A DNA stretch of 14,982 bases from Desulfobacteraceae bacterium (GTDB lineage: Bacteria; Desulfobacterota; Desulfobacteria; Desulfobacterales; Desulfosalsimonadaceae): the NCBI GenBank assembly GCA_021162325.1, contig JAGGYV010000057.1:1-14982 (forward strand), read 5' to 3'. A program made the translations under genes and the position numbers. Below the pieces are notes generated by a model, which saw only the letters and a list, made by a program, of their open reading frames with translations, ran no database searches and was not told the DNA's origin. This document shows positions 1 to 5,936 of this stretch, piece by piece. Numbering within the stretch: the stretch's first letter is position 1; every line of letters begins with the position of its first letter.

Positions 1-130
1 ATTATTTTTCCCGTCTTCTGTGTTGCTTTGTCGGTCAAATAGCCAGCTATGCTCTCGGCAAAGCGCCTTGAAGACGAAAAAAATTCCAGCGCCAAATTCG
101 ATGACTTATTTATTTCCGAACCCTTAAAAT
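1..130. repeat. Non-coding left edge, possible dispersed repeat
   Basis: No convincing gene is visible. A minus-strand frame stays open across this stretch and runs off the window, but it has no recognisable domain and no credible start. The base pattern resembles intergenic repeat sequence I associate with Desulfobacteraceae, which is recollection and not a search result. A partial gene entering from the left on the minus strand cannot be excluded. Confidence 0.25.
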
Positions 131-154
131 GAGAATTCAGCAAATAATCAATGT

Positions 155-190
155 AATTAGCCGCAGATACACGCAGATGAACGCAGACAA
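155..190 (+). repeat. CGCAGA decamer-phased repeat, copy A
   Basis: This 36-bp sequence contains three CGCAGA hexamers spaced exactly 10 bp apart, about one helical turn. It matches copy C (2125-2160) at 34 of 36 positions in the same orientation. It matches copy B (601-628) in inverted orientation at 27 of 28 positions. Copies A and B enclose the GxxExxY relic. Confidence 0.85.
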
Positions 191-238
191 AGAAATTAAT
201 GATCTTACCTATTGGCCGAACGAAAACCTCGATTTTTC

Positions 239-297
239 GTAGGTTGGGTAGAGCCCGCTCTGATATGTTGGGTTTCGCTACGCTCTACCCAACCTAC
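239..297. repeat. GTAG...CTAC palindromic element (BIME-like)
   Basis: Perfect 15-bp inverted arms lie at 239-253 and 283-297, reading from GTAGGTTGGG inward, with a 29-bp centre that contains another GTTGGGT motif. The 5' GTAG and 3' CTAC tetranucleotides match the layout of paired REP elements. A further half-element (GGGCGCAACCCAAC) lies at 333-346. An open frame across this region (199-393) is read-through of the repeat and is not called as a gene. Confidence 0.8.
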
Positions 298-358
298 GGA
301 AATCAACCGTTTAGCCAAGCTCAGATTCTAAAGGGCGCAACCCAACAAATTATTTCCG

Positions 359-679
359 GTGGGTTTCCGTTCATACACTACTTATCGGATTAATAGGGCA
401 ATATTTGAAGCCAGTCGTGCTCTTGGATCAGGATTCCTTGAAATCGAATTGAAATGTGTTGAGAGTTTGAGCAAGCTGCATGAATCACAGATTTTAAACT
501 ATTTGAAAGCAACGGGGATTCAAGTTGGTCTTTTGTTTAATTTTAAATATCCCAAAGCTGAAATTAAACGAATGGTTTTAGGGTTAAAAGGAATAAACCA
601 TCTGCGTTCATCTGCGTGTGTCTGCGGCAAAGTTAAGAGTTCCCCGGATAAATATCAAAAAAAAATTATCAAGGAATGA
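359..679 (+). pseudogene. GxxExxY family protein relic, internally deleted
   Basis: Codons 9-28 (383-442) read as the N-terminal helix of GxxExxY proteins, ending in the GFLE half of the signature. The next codons (443-454) jump straight to IELK, equivalent to the (V/I)ELK strand that normally lies about 50 residues further on. The remainder, through HESQILNYLKATG and GLLFNF to about codon 80, matches the C-terminal half of the family. The signature Tyr and the acidic residue expected before ELK in this PD-(D/E)XK-like fold are therefore missing, which suggests an in-frame deletion of roughly 150 bp. No ribosome-binding site is evident at ATG 359. Codons 81-92 are encoded by inverted repeat copy B. 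The frame ends 2 bp before the DUF4160 start at 682. I consider it a dead remnant, although an intact frame of 106 codons survives. Confidence 0.7.
601..628 (-). repeat. CGCAGA decamer-phased repeat, inverted copy B
   Basis: This is the reverse complement of the 155-190 repeat core, 27 of 28 identical, again with hexamers at 10-bp spacing. It lies within the 3' end of the GxxExxY reading frame and, with copy A, forms an inverted pair around that relic. Confidence 0.85.
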
Positions 680-681
680 TA

Positions 682-918
682 ATGCCAACCGTAGTGAAGA
701 TGGGATCATATAGGTTTTTCTTTTATTCCAGTGATAGGGATGAACCAATTCATGTTCATATTGAGCATGAAGAAAATATTGCTAAAGTATGGCTCGATCC
801 GATAAGACTTCAAAATAGTGGGGGATTTAAAAGATCTGAGATTAATCGGATTTTATTGATTATAAACGAGCATCAATATGAATTATTGGAGGCTTGGAAT
901 GACTACTTTAGCGGTTAA
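682..918 (+). CDS. DUF4160 family protein, putative toxin-antitoxin component
   Basis: A 78-residue protein matching the DUF4160 pattern: an N-terminal MPTV, then YRFFFYSSDR, a H-V-H element (EPIHVHIEH), a WLDP strand, and a C-terminal helix ending LLEAWNDYF. The start is placed at ATG 682 because AAGGA at 671-675 lies 6 nt upstream. The in-frame ATG at 676 would leave no spacer. It overlaps the following DUF2442 gene by 20 nt. The family's molecular activity is not established to my knowledge. The repeated pairing with DUF2442 and the compact overlapping arrangement suggest a toxin-antitoxin-like unit, which is inference. Family assignment is confident and function is open. Confidence 0.85.
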   Translation: MPTVVKMGSYRFFFYSSDRDEPIHVHIEHEENIAKVWLDPIRLQNSGGFKRSEINRILLIINEHQYELLEAWNDYFSG

Positions 919-1201
919 AATAGAGATACCGAATGCTCTCAGTGTCATTGTTACGGTTGATACCCTTACGGTGGAACTTGAGGATGGGCGAACTGTTTCA
1001 GTTCCAATCGCCTGGTATCCAAGATTGCTGCACGCATCTGAGGAAGAGAGAAAGGGTTGGAGATTCATCGGAAAAGGGCGTGGAATCCACTGGGAGGGTA
1101 TTGATGAAGATATCAGCGTAGAGGGCCTTCTTGCGGGGAGGGCATCTGGAGAGCACCAATCTTCTCTTAAGAAATGGCTTGAATCGAGAAAAAAAGATTA
1201 G
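899..1201 (+). CDS. DUF2442 family protein, partner of DUF4160
   Basis: A 100-residue protein. The first half is strand-rich (TVDTLTVELEDGRTVSVPIAW) and the second contains YPRLLHAS, a G(R/K)GIHW strand, DEDISVEGLLAG and a basic C-terminal helix. This is the DUF2442 pattern. The start at ATG 899 is fixed by a strong GGAGG at 888-892 with a 6-nt spacer, inside the 3' end of the DUF4160 gene. An upstream in-frame ATG at 878 has no such site. The 20-nt overlap implies translational coupling and a stoichiometric pair. The alternating-strand fold would suit an antitoxin or regulator, but nothing in the sequence proves this. A short purine-rich stretch (1202-1240) follows. Confidence 0.85.
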   Translation: MTTLAVKIEIPNALSVIVTVDTLTVELEDGRTVSVPIAWYPRLLHASEEERKGWRFIGKGRGIHWEGIDEDISVEGLLAGRASGEHQSSLKKWLESRKKD

Positions 1202-1265
1202 CAGAGTGAAGATTGAAAAGTGAAAGGGAAGAAGAAAGTTATAAAGTATACAGCGGGAGTTTGTT

Positions 1266-1688
1266 ATGACAAACAAAGACATTAGATGGATTCAGCGGTT
1301 CTCAAATTTTAATAAAGCGCTTCATCAACTCACGCGATTTATAGAAAAAGGCGAATTAAATGAATTTGAAATACAAGGAATTGTACAGTGCTTTGAATAT
1401 AATTATGAATTGGCCTGGAATATGATCAAAGATTTTTATGAGAGTCAGGGTGATATTGATATTCAAGGAAGTAGAGATGCGATCCGGCTCGCTTTTAAAA
1501 GAGGCCTTATTGAAGACGGTGACGTCTGGATGAAAATGATAAAAAGCAGGACACTTACCTCACATACTTATATTGAGGACATCGCCGAAGAAATTTCTGA
1601 TGCTATTTATAAAGATTATTACCCTGTTTTTATAGATTTACAGAAAAAATTCAAAAAATTGGAAAAAAAGAGTAATTTTATAACATGA
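1266..1688 (+). CDS. HepT-like HEPN RNase toxin (HI0074 family)
   Basis: A 140-residue, almost all-helical protein of the HI0074/nucleotidyltransferase substrate-binding family. It carries R95, H100 and Y102 in exact RX4HXY spacing (RTLTSHTY), the HEPN motif in which Arg and His serve RNA cleavage. In characterised HepT the Tyr is the residue AMPylated by MntA. GGGAG at 1255-1259, 6 nt before ATG 1266, supports the start. The stop overlaps the next start as ATGA (1685-1688), giving toxin-then-antitoxin order and tight coupling. By family knowledge the pair is a type VII toxin-antitoxin module. Whether this HI0074 branch is truly toxic is inferred from the motif. Older annotations would call it nucleotidyltransferase substrate-binding protein. 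Confidence 0.85.
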   Translation: MTNKDIRWIQRFSNFNKALHQLTRFIEKGELNEFEIQGIVQCFEYNYELAWNMIKDFYESQGDIDIQGSRDAIRLAFKRGLIEDGDVWMKMIKSRTLTSHTYIEDIAEEISDAIYKDYYPVFIDLQKKFKKLEKKSNFIT

Positions 1689-2005
1689 AATTCGGGCTGA
1701 GAGAAGAAATCATACAGCAGATTAATGACGTATTTGCTAAATATCTGCAAATTGAAAAAGCTGTGCTGTATGGCTCTCGCGCAAAGGGAAATTTTAAGAA
1801 CGGGTCGGATATTGATCTTACGTTAAAAGGTGTCGGGTTAAATCTTTCCGTAATTAATTCGCTGCTCAATGAATTGGATGACTTATTGTTGCCATATACA
1901 TTTGATGTTTCAGTTTTTAACCAGATAAGCAATGTCGATCTCATTGAACATATTGAAAGAGTCGGAAAAGTTTTTTATGAGAAGCATTCGCATGACAATG
2001 ATTAA
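1685..2005 (+). CDS. MntA-like minimal nucleotidyltransferase antitoxin
   Basis: A 106-residue minimal nucleotidyltransferase with the full catalytic set: G30-S31 followed by ten residues and D42-x-D44 (the GSX10DXD motif), plus a third carboxylate at D74 in FDVSVF. Family knowledge says MntA proteins transfer AMP from ATP onto the HEPN partner's Tyr and so neutralise it. The upstream partner here has that Tyr. The start overlaps the HepT-like gene by 4 nt, so ribosomes probably re-initiate. The protein consists only of the catalytic domain plus a short C-terminal tail, as expected for this class. The downstream 200 bp contain no gene, only repeat copy C. Confidence 0.88.
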   Translation: MKFGLREEIIQQINDVFAKYLQIEKAVLYGSRAKGNFKNGSDIDLTLKGVGLNLSVINSLLNELDDLLLPYTFDVSVFNQISNVDLIEHIERVGKVFYEKHSHDND

Positions 2006-2124
2006 GCATTTAAGTCGCAATAAATACTGGCAAGTTCGATCGTGACCCAAAAATTATCAGACACTGTCCGAAGTCGTTCTGTGTTAAAAATCAAGTCGTT
2101 GGGTCGAAACCTATCCAAAAAAAT

Positions 2125-2160
2125 AATTAGCCGCAGACACACGCAGATAAACGCAGACAA
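2125..2160 (+). repeat. CGCAGA decamer-phased repeat, copy C
   Basis: 34 of 36 positions are identical to copy A and it has the same orientation and 10-bp hexamer phasing. It sits between the HepT/MntA-type pair and the uracil-DNA glycosylase homologue, so copies A and C form direct repeats bracketing the accessory block of two toxin-antitoxin-like pairs and the GxxExxY relic. Confidence 0.85.
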
Positions 2161-2207
2161 TAATATTAAAAATCTTCTTTTCTATAAATAATAGGTAACT
2201 TTAAAAA

Positions 2208-2939
2208 ATGTTTGATAGTTCGATGAGGAAAGAGACTTTTAACCACCCGGTTGCCGATATACTTGAAGGGCTTTCCGCTCATTTAAAATTTCTTTCTGAA
2301 CTTGGATGTGCGGGCTTGGTTTGTTCGGATCAAAGCCTTGAAATTATTCAGGGATGGGGGGCTGATAAAGCAAAAAACAACAGTAACTTGTCCGGTATAT
2401 ACAATAATTTTATTAAATGCCGTAATTGTTCATTGTCAAAAGATAGCAAACAAATTGTTTGTGGGGCTGGAAATCAAAAAGCACGCCTGGCCATTGTCGG
2501 CGGGGTTGCCAGTCCGGATGATGTGCAGGCAGGAAAGCCTTTCAGCGGTAAAGCAGGTGATCTTTTAGATAAAATTATTGCGGCAATGAACCTTACACGG
2601 GATCAGGTGTATATTACTCGTGCCATAAAGTGCTGTCTGCCGGCGAATAAAAAAGCAAAAATCACAGACGTTAACATTTGCAAGTCTTATCTCGATAAGG
2701 AACTCAGGTCGGTAAAACCGGATATTATTTGTGCGTTTGGCGAAATCGCAGCAATGTCCCTGTTAGAAACTTCGGTACCGCTTTCCAGGCTCCGCGGGCG
2801 GTTTCATGATTATAAAGGCATGCGTGTGATGCCGACATATTCACCGGAGTATCTGATTGAAAACATGGATGCCAAGCGGGAAGTGTGGGAGGATCTTAAG
2901 CAGGTGATCGGTGAGATGGAAAAACTTACGTCCGCTTAA
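2208..2939 (+). CDS. Family-4-like uracil-DNA glycosylase homologue, altered active site
   Basis: A 243-residue protein of the family 4/5 uracil-DNA glycosylase superfamily. C71, C74, C142 and C158 reproduce the four Fe-S ligands. From memory of the Thermus enzyme, the spacings of 68 and 16 residues agree exactly. The PF-GKAGDLLDKI helix (111-123), VYITRAIKC (134-142) and a C-terminal TYSPEYL (210-216) also align. The catalytic motifs differ: the usual GE(G/A)PG is GGVAS at 98-102, and the His of the (H)PAYLL motif is Ser212. It may bind DNA or uracil without efficient excision, or use a different chemistry. An N-terminal extension of about 65 residues is unrecognised. No strong ribosome-binding site is seen, and ATG 2223 is an alternative start. 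Family assignment is firm and enzymatic activity is doubtful. Confidence 0.85.
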   Translation: MFDSSMRKETFNHPVADILEGLSAHLKFLSELGCAGLVCSDQSLEIIQGWGADKAKNNSNLSGIYNNFIKCRNCSLSKDSKQIVCGAGNQKARLAIVGGVASPDDVQAGKPFSGKAGDLLDKIIAAMNLTRDQVYITRAIKCCLPANKKAKITDVNICKSYLDKELRSVKPDIICAFGEIAAMSLLETSVPLSRLRGRFHDYKGMRVMPTYSPEYLIENMDAKREVWEDLKQVIGEMEKLTSA

Positions 2940-2946
2940 ATAAATA

Positions 2947-2965
2947 TTGATTGACAATCAATCAA
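2947..2965. promoter_or_regulatory. Operator-like dyad with downstream TATAAT
   Basis: Perfect 8-bp arms TTGATTGA (2947-2954) and TCAATCAA (2958-2965) are separated by 3 bp, just after the glycosylase-homologue gene. A TATAAT lies at 2984-2989, so the dyad sits near where a -35 element would fall. The TTGACA inside it is too far away (27 bp) to be the matching -35. A repressor site controlling the 3078-4678 genes is possible. No cognate regulator is present in the window. Confidence 0.4.
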
Positions 2966-3077
2966 AACATTGCTTTAAAAAATTATAATTCAAGTAGTTA
3001 TATCACTCAGCGGGGGCGGTTGGTCTCCGCTTTGTATTTTTTGAAACATACAAAATGGAAAGGAGTTAAAAGGGGAT

Positions 3078-3158
3078 ATGGGCAATGAAAAAGAACAGAC
3101 CAAAGAAAAATCGCTTGATAAACTGACTGCAACTCAACTCCGTGATATTGCAAAATGA
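3078..3158 (+). CDS. Truncated Rho_N-domain stub or leader ORF
   Basis: A 26-codon frame with a charged N-terminus (MGNEKEQTKEKS) followed by LDKLTATQLRDIAK, which resembles the first helix of the Rho termination factor N-terminal (SAP-like) domain. The second half of that domain is absent. AGGGG at 3071-3075 and AAGGAG at 3060-3065 lie upstream, neither at ideal spacing. The stop overlaps the phosphatase start as ATGA (3155-3158). It could be the remains of a small Rho_N protein truncated by deletion, or a genuine short leader that couples translation to the next gene. The resemblance is over only about 14 residues. Confidence 0.4.
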   Translation: MGNEKEQTKEKSLDKLTATQLRDIAK

Positions 3159-3727
3159 TACATCCGTCGGAAATGGCGTTTGACATAGATGGTGTGATCG
3201 CAGACACCATGACATTATTTATTGATATTGCCAGGGAAGAATTCGGGATTGGTGATATCAGGTATGAAGATATCAAAGAATACAGCCTGAACGGAATCGA
3301 TAGCGTGGATGCACTGACGATGGTAAAAATTATTGATCGCATTCTCGGGGGAAAACATTCAGGTGCGTTGGCGCCTTTAGACGGCGCTGTATCGGTTTTG
3401 CAAAAGCTGAACCAAAAGCACAGCCCTACGCTTTTTGTTACGGCCCGCCCGGATGGGGAACAGGCCAGAGAATGGATCATAAATACATTGTGCCTTGCGC
3501 CGGATTGTATTGAAATTGTTGCTACCGGGTCTTTTGATGATAAGCGGGAAGTCCTCTTAAACAAGGGGATTACGTATTTTGTTGAGGACCGGCTGGAAAC
3601 CTGTTTTACATTAAGCAAAGTCGGTATTCATCCCATTGTTTTCAAGCAGCCCTGGAATCGGAAGCCGCATCCTTTTTGCGAGGTTGAAAACTGGCAGGAA
3701 CTTGAATCCTTGATTATCCTGGATTGA
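3155..3727 (+). CDS. HAD-superfamily phosphatase, 5'-nucleotidase-like
   Basis: A 190-residue HAD hydrolase. Motif I is DIDGVIADT with nucleophile D10 and acid D12. Motif II is the Thr in LFVTARPDG. A Lys in DDKREVLLNKG fits motif III and VEDRLET supplies the motif IV acidic pair. Length and layout resemble the YqfW/NT5C-like group (5'(3')-deoxyribonucleotidase-related), so a small phosphorylated metabolite or nucleotide is a likely substrate. The true substrate cannot be read from sequence. The start overlaps the Rho_N-like stub by 4 nt, and ATG 3173 would give a protein beginning directly at motif I. xerC follows after 6 bp, so the two are probably co-transcribed. Confidence 0.85.
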   Translation: MIHPSEMAFDIDGVIADTMTLFIDIAREEFGIGDIRYEDIKEYSLNGIDSVDALTMVKIIDRILGGKHSGALAPLDGAVSVLQKLNQKHSPTLFVTARPDGEQAREWIINTLCLAPDCIEIVATGSFDDKREVLLNKGITYFVEDRLETCFTLSKVGIHPIVFKQPWNRKPHPFCEVENWQELESLIILD

Positions 3728-3733
3728 GTTTGA

Positions 3734-4678
3734 ATGAATTATACTTCATTAAAACAATTATTGGATACATTTGTGGATTTTCTTTCCACGGAAAAAGGGT
3801 ATTCGGATAATACCTGCCGGGCATATACAAATGACCTGGAAGACTTTATTGCATATTTTTTAACGAACCGGGCGCTGGCAATAACAGATGACGATGAAAC
3901 GGATATTGATGTCGAAGATGTTGCTGCTGTCAGCGGTCTGATCATACGGGGTTATCTCGGTTTTTTACATAAACAGAACTTAAAAAAATCATCAGTGGCC
4001 CGGAAGCTGTCATCTATTCGATCTTTTTTAAAATTCCTGGAAAGACACGGGGTGATTTCAGAAAACCCGGCAACTTCCGTGATCACTCCGAAACAGGATA
4101 AGCCGATACCGAAGTATCTGACGGTGGATGATATGTTCCGGCTTCTCGATTCCATAAAAACCGACACCCTGACAGGTAAAAGAAACCGGGCATTGTTGGA
4201 AACACTGTATTCCACGGGCATCCGGGTTTCCGAGCTGGTGGGGCTGAACGTGGGGGATGTGGACTTTTCAGGCAAGGTTATCCGGGTGACCGGAAAAGGC
4301 AATGTGGAACGGATTGTTCCGATTGGTCAAAAATCATTGGCGTTTATCAAAGATTACCGGAAATCCTTTGACTTGCAAAAGGCGGTTCCGGTCAATTATA
4401 AAGGGGCGTTATTTTTAAATAAAAACAAAGGCCGGCTCACCGCACGATCGGTTGCCAGGATACTGGATAAATCTTCTCGTGATGCGGGTTTGACGATTCC
4501 GGTAGCGCCTCATGATTTCAGGCATTCTTTTGCAACGCATATGCTGGATGCCGGGCTTGATTTGCGGGTGGTTCAGGAGTTACTCGGTCATAAGCAGTTG
4601 TCCACAACCCAGAAGTATACGCATGTCAGTATTGATCGCTTAATGGCGGCGTACGACTCGGCGCATCCGCGAAAGTAA
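3734..4678 (+). CDS. xerC: Tyrosine recombinase XerC/XerD
   Basis: A 314-residue Xer-type tyrosine recombinase with an N-terminal SAM-like core-binding domain (about 1-115) and a C-terminal catalytic domain. The catalytic set is complete: R164, K188, H260, R263, H286 and the nucleophile Y295, within HDFRHSFATHML and LLGHKQLSTTQKYTH. By family it resolves chromosome dimers at dif with a partner recombinase. An acidic insertion (DDDETDIDVED, 52-62) lengthens the N-domain slightly. The position just ahead of hslV matches the codV-codW-codX order of Firmicutes, which favours a housekeeping XerC rather than a phage integrase. No strong ribosome-binding site is visible, and 6 bp separate it from the phosphatase gene. 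XerC versus XerD is not settled by sequence alone. Confidence 0.88.
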   Translation: MNYTSLKQLLDTFVDFLSTEKGYSDNTCRAYTNDLEDFIAYFLTNRALAITDDDETDIDVEDVAAVSGLIIRGYLGFLHKQNLKKSSVARKLSSIRSFLKFLERHGVISENPATSVITPKQDKPIPKYLTVDDMFRLLDSIKTDTLTGKRNRALLETLYSTGIRVSELVGLNVGDVDFSGKVIRVTGKGNVERIVPIGQKSLAFIKDYRKSFDLQKAVPVNYKGALFLNKNKGRLTARSVARILDKSSRDAGLTIPVAPHDFRHSFATHMLDAGLDLRVVQELLGHKQLSTTQKYTHVSIDRLMAAYDSAHPRK

Positions 4679-4772
4679 TGGCGGCTGCCGATCTTGCCGT
4701 ATTTACCGTTGTAACTTTTAATTTAGCCATTTGTGCTTCTATGTAACTTAATTATTGACGGGTAAACAAATT

Positions 4773-4850
4773 GTAGGTCGGGATTCCATTCCCGACAAAT
4801 GGTATCCGATCATCGACAGATTTTGGTGCCGGGTAAGAAACCCGGCCTAC
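4773..4850. repeat. BIME-like pair of hairpins with GTAG/CTAC ends
   Basis: GTAG (4773-4776) is followed by a hairpin with stem GTCGGGA/TCCCGAC (4777-4783, 4790-4796). After a 31-bp spacer comes an inverted hairpin GCCGGGT/ACCCGGC (4828-4834, 4840-4846) followed by CTAC (4847-4850). This is the classic head-to-head REP layout. The rest of the 337-bp xerC-hslV gap shows no gene. The hslV promoter must lie here, but I see no clear -35/-10 or heat-shock consensus. Confidence 0.8.
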
Positions 4851-5015
4851 GGGAGAAGTTCTTTTTTGATACCGCGGCACAAGTGCCATCAATTAGCTTC
4901 TAAATAAACATATCCATAAAATGCTGAAATGATAGACATGTTTATTTTCGATACAGTGGTGATTCGTCATCATGAAAAGTTTTTTACAATAGCAATAAAA
5001 TGAGAAAGTAAAATT

Positions 5016-5561
5016 ATGCAGAAATTTCATGGCACAACAATTCTTGCGGTCACATATAACGGGAAAATGGCAATTGCCGGTGACGGACAGGTGACATTAA
5101 ACAATTCGGTGGTGAAACATCATGCCCGAAAAGTCCGGCGGATCTATAATGACCTTATTGTTGTCGGGTTTGCCGGAGCAACAGCCGATGCCCTGACGCT
5201 TTCTGAAAAGCTTGAAACAAAATTGGAACGGTATAACGGAAATTTAATTCGTTCCGCAGTTGAACTGGCCCGGGACTGGCGCACGGATAAATATCTGCGT
5301 CGTCTGGAAGCCATGATGATTGCCGTGGATGCCTCCCAAATGCTTCTAATCTCGGGAAATGGAGATGTGATCGAGCCGGATGAAGGGGCAATGGCGATCG
5401 GTTCCGGTGGAATTGCGGCGCATGCTGCTGCAACAGCTCTTTTAAAGCATGCGGATGCCTTAAAGTTAAGTGCCCGTGATATTGTTGAGGAATCAATGAA
5501 AATCGCAGCCAGTGTTTGTGTTTTTACAAATGATGTTGTGACAATTGAGGAATTTGGGTAA
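5016..5561 (+). CDS. hslV: HslV, peptidase subunit of the HslVU protease
   Basis: A 181-residue Ntn-hydrolase, full length for the family. Recognisable segments are HGTTILAV, IAGDGQVTL, RKVRRIYNDLIVVGFAG, ELARDWRTDKYLRRLEA and AIGSGG. The catalytic nucleophile should be T7 after removal of a short propeptide ending at G6, because the protein begins MQKFHG-TT rather than M-TT as in E. coli. HslV dodecamers degrade proteins unfolded by HslU in the cytoplasm. hslU does not follow directly: a hicBA module and repeats lie between. The ribosome-binding site is weak. Confidence 0.96.
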   Translation: MQKFHGTTILAVTYNGKMAIAGDGQVTLNNSVVKHHARKVRRIYNDLIVVGFAGATADALTLSEKLETKLERYNGNLIRSAVELARDWRTDKYLRRLEAMMIAVDASQMLLISGNGDVIEPDEGAMAIGSGGIAAHAAATALLKHADALKLSARDIVEESMKIAASVCVFTNDVVTIEEFG

Positions 5562-5566
5562 ATAGG

Positions 5567-5640
5567 TAGAAGTTTTAAGCTGAAAGGTCAAAGGTGACAG
5601 ATAAAAACAACCAGAGCCACGACCGTGAGGGAGTGAGAGA
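5567..5640. repeat. Purine-rich and REP-like intergenic sequence
   Basis: Immediately after hslV, irregular GAAGG/GAAAGGT purine repeats are followed by GAGCCACGACCGTGAGGGAG (5614-5633), which resembles a dispersed intergenic repeat type. No gene is supported. Confidence 0.4.
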
Positions 5641-5659
5641 TAAAAGATCGAAGGTGAAA

Positions 5660-5688
5660 GGTTCCCATGGTCCTTCGTGGTGACGAGG
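5660..5688 (+). repeat. hicBA-flanking repeat, left copy (degenerate palindrome)
   Basis: A 29-bp sequence, 25 of 29 identical to and in the same orientation as 6178-6206. It is a decayed version of that copy's perfect palindrome and lies 32 bp upstream of hicB. Confidence 0.75.
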
Positions 5689-5720
5689 AGTAAAAAATTA
5701 TAAAATAAGGAGTTCGTTAA

Positions 5721-5936
5721 ATGCACAATGAATTTACAGCAATAATAGAAAAAGACGGCGATTGGTTTTTTTCCTATTGTGCTGAAGTGCCGGGAGCTAA
5801 TGGACAAGGGAAAACAAAGGAAGACTGTTTAAAAAATTTGGCGGAAGCCATCAAGCTTGTTTTAGAAGAACGGCGCAGAGATAGTTTAATGGGTTTGCCG
5901 GATAGTGTTTTTTCTGAAACAGTGGCAATTATATGA
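5721..5936 (+). CDS. hicB: HicB-family antitoxin
   Basis: A 71-residue HicB-type protein with a partial RNase H-like fold: strand FTAIIEKDGDWFFSYCAEVPG, then GQGKTKEDCLKNLAEAIKLVLEERR as the helix. There is no separate DNA-binding domain, so it is the short HicB form. It should bind and inhibit the HicA toxin encoded next. AAGGAG at 5707-5712 with an 8-nt spacer fixes the start. The stop overlaps hicA as ATGA (5933-5936), giving antitoxin-first order. The gene pair interrupts hslVU and lies between two copies of a palindromic repeat, suggesting it was inserted as a cassette. Confidence 0.85.
   Translation: MHNEFTAIIEKDGDWFFSYCAEVPGANGQGKTKEDCLKNLAEAIKLVLEERRRDSLMGLPDSVFSETVAII

Noticed and set aside
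199..393. 64-codon + frame upstream of the GxxExxY relic
   Set aside because: It reads straight through the GTAG...CTAC palindrome and has no ribosome-binding site or family resemblance.
2066..2082. CAGACACTGTCCG-like sequence as an insertion-sequence end
   Set aside because: No matching opposite end, target duplication or transposase is visible nearby.
2100..2160. Possible CRISPR repeat because the CGCAGA sequence recurs
   Set aside because: The three copies are far apart and in mixed orientation, with genes rather than uniform spacers between them, and no cas genes are present.
3007..3618. 203-codon open frame on the minus strand
   Set aside because: It is antisense to the HAD phosphatase gene, which has clear catalytic motifs. 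The minus-strand protein has no recognisable domain and a composition typical of a shadow frame.
4911..5015. Heat-shock-type promoter for hslV
   Set aside because: The region is AT-rich and offers several weak matches, but no -35/-10 pair with correct spacing stands out.
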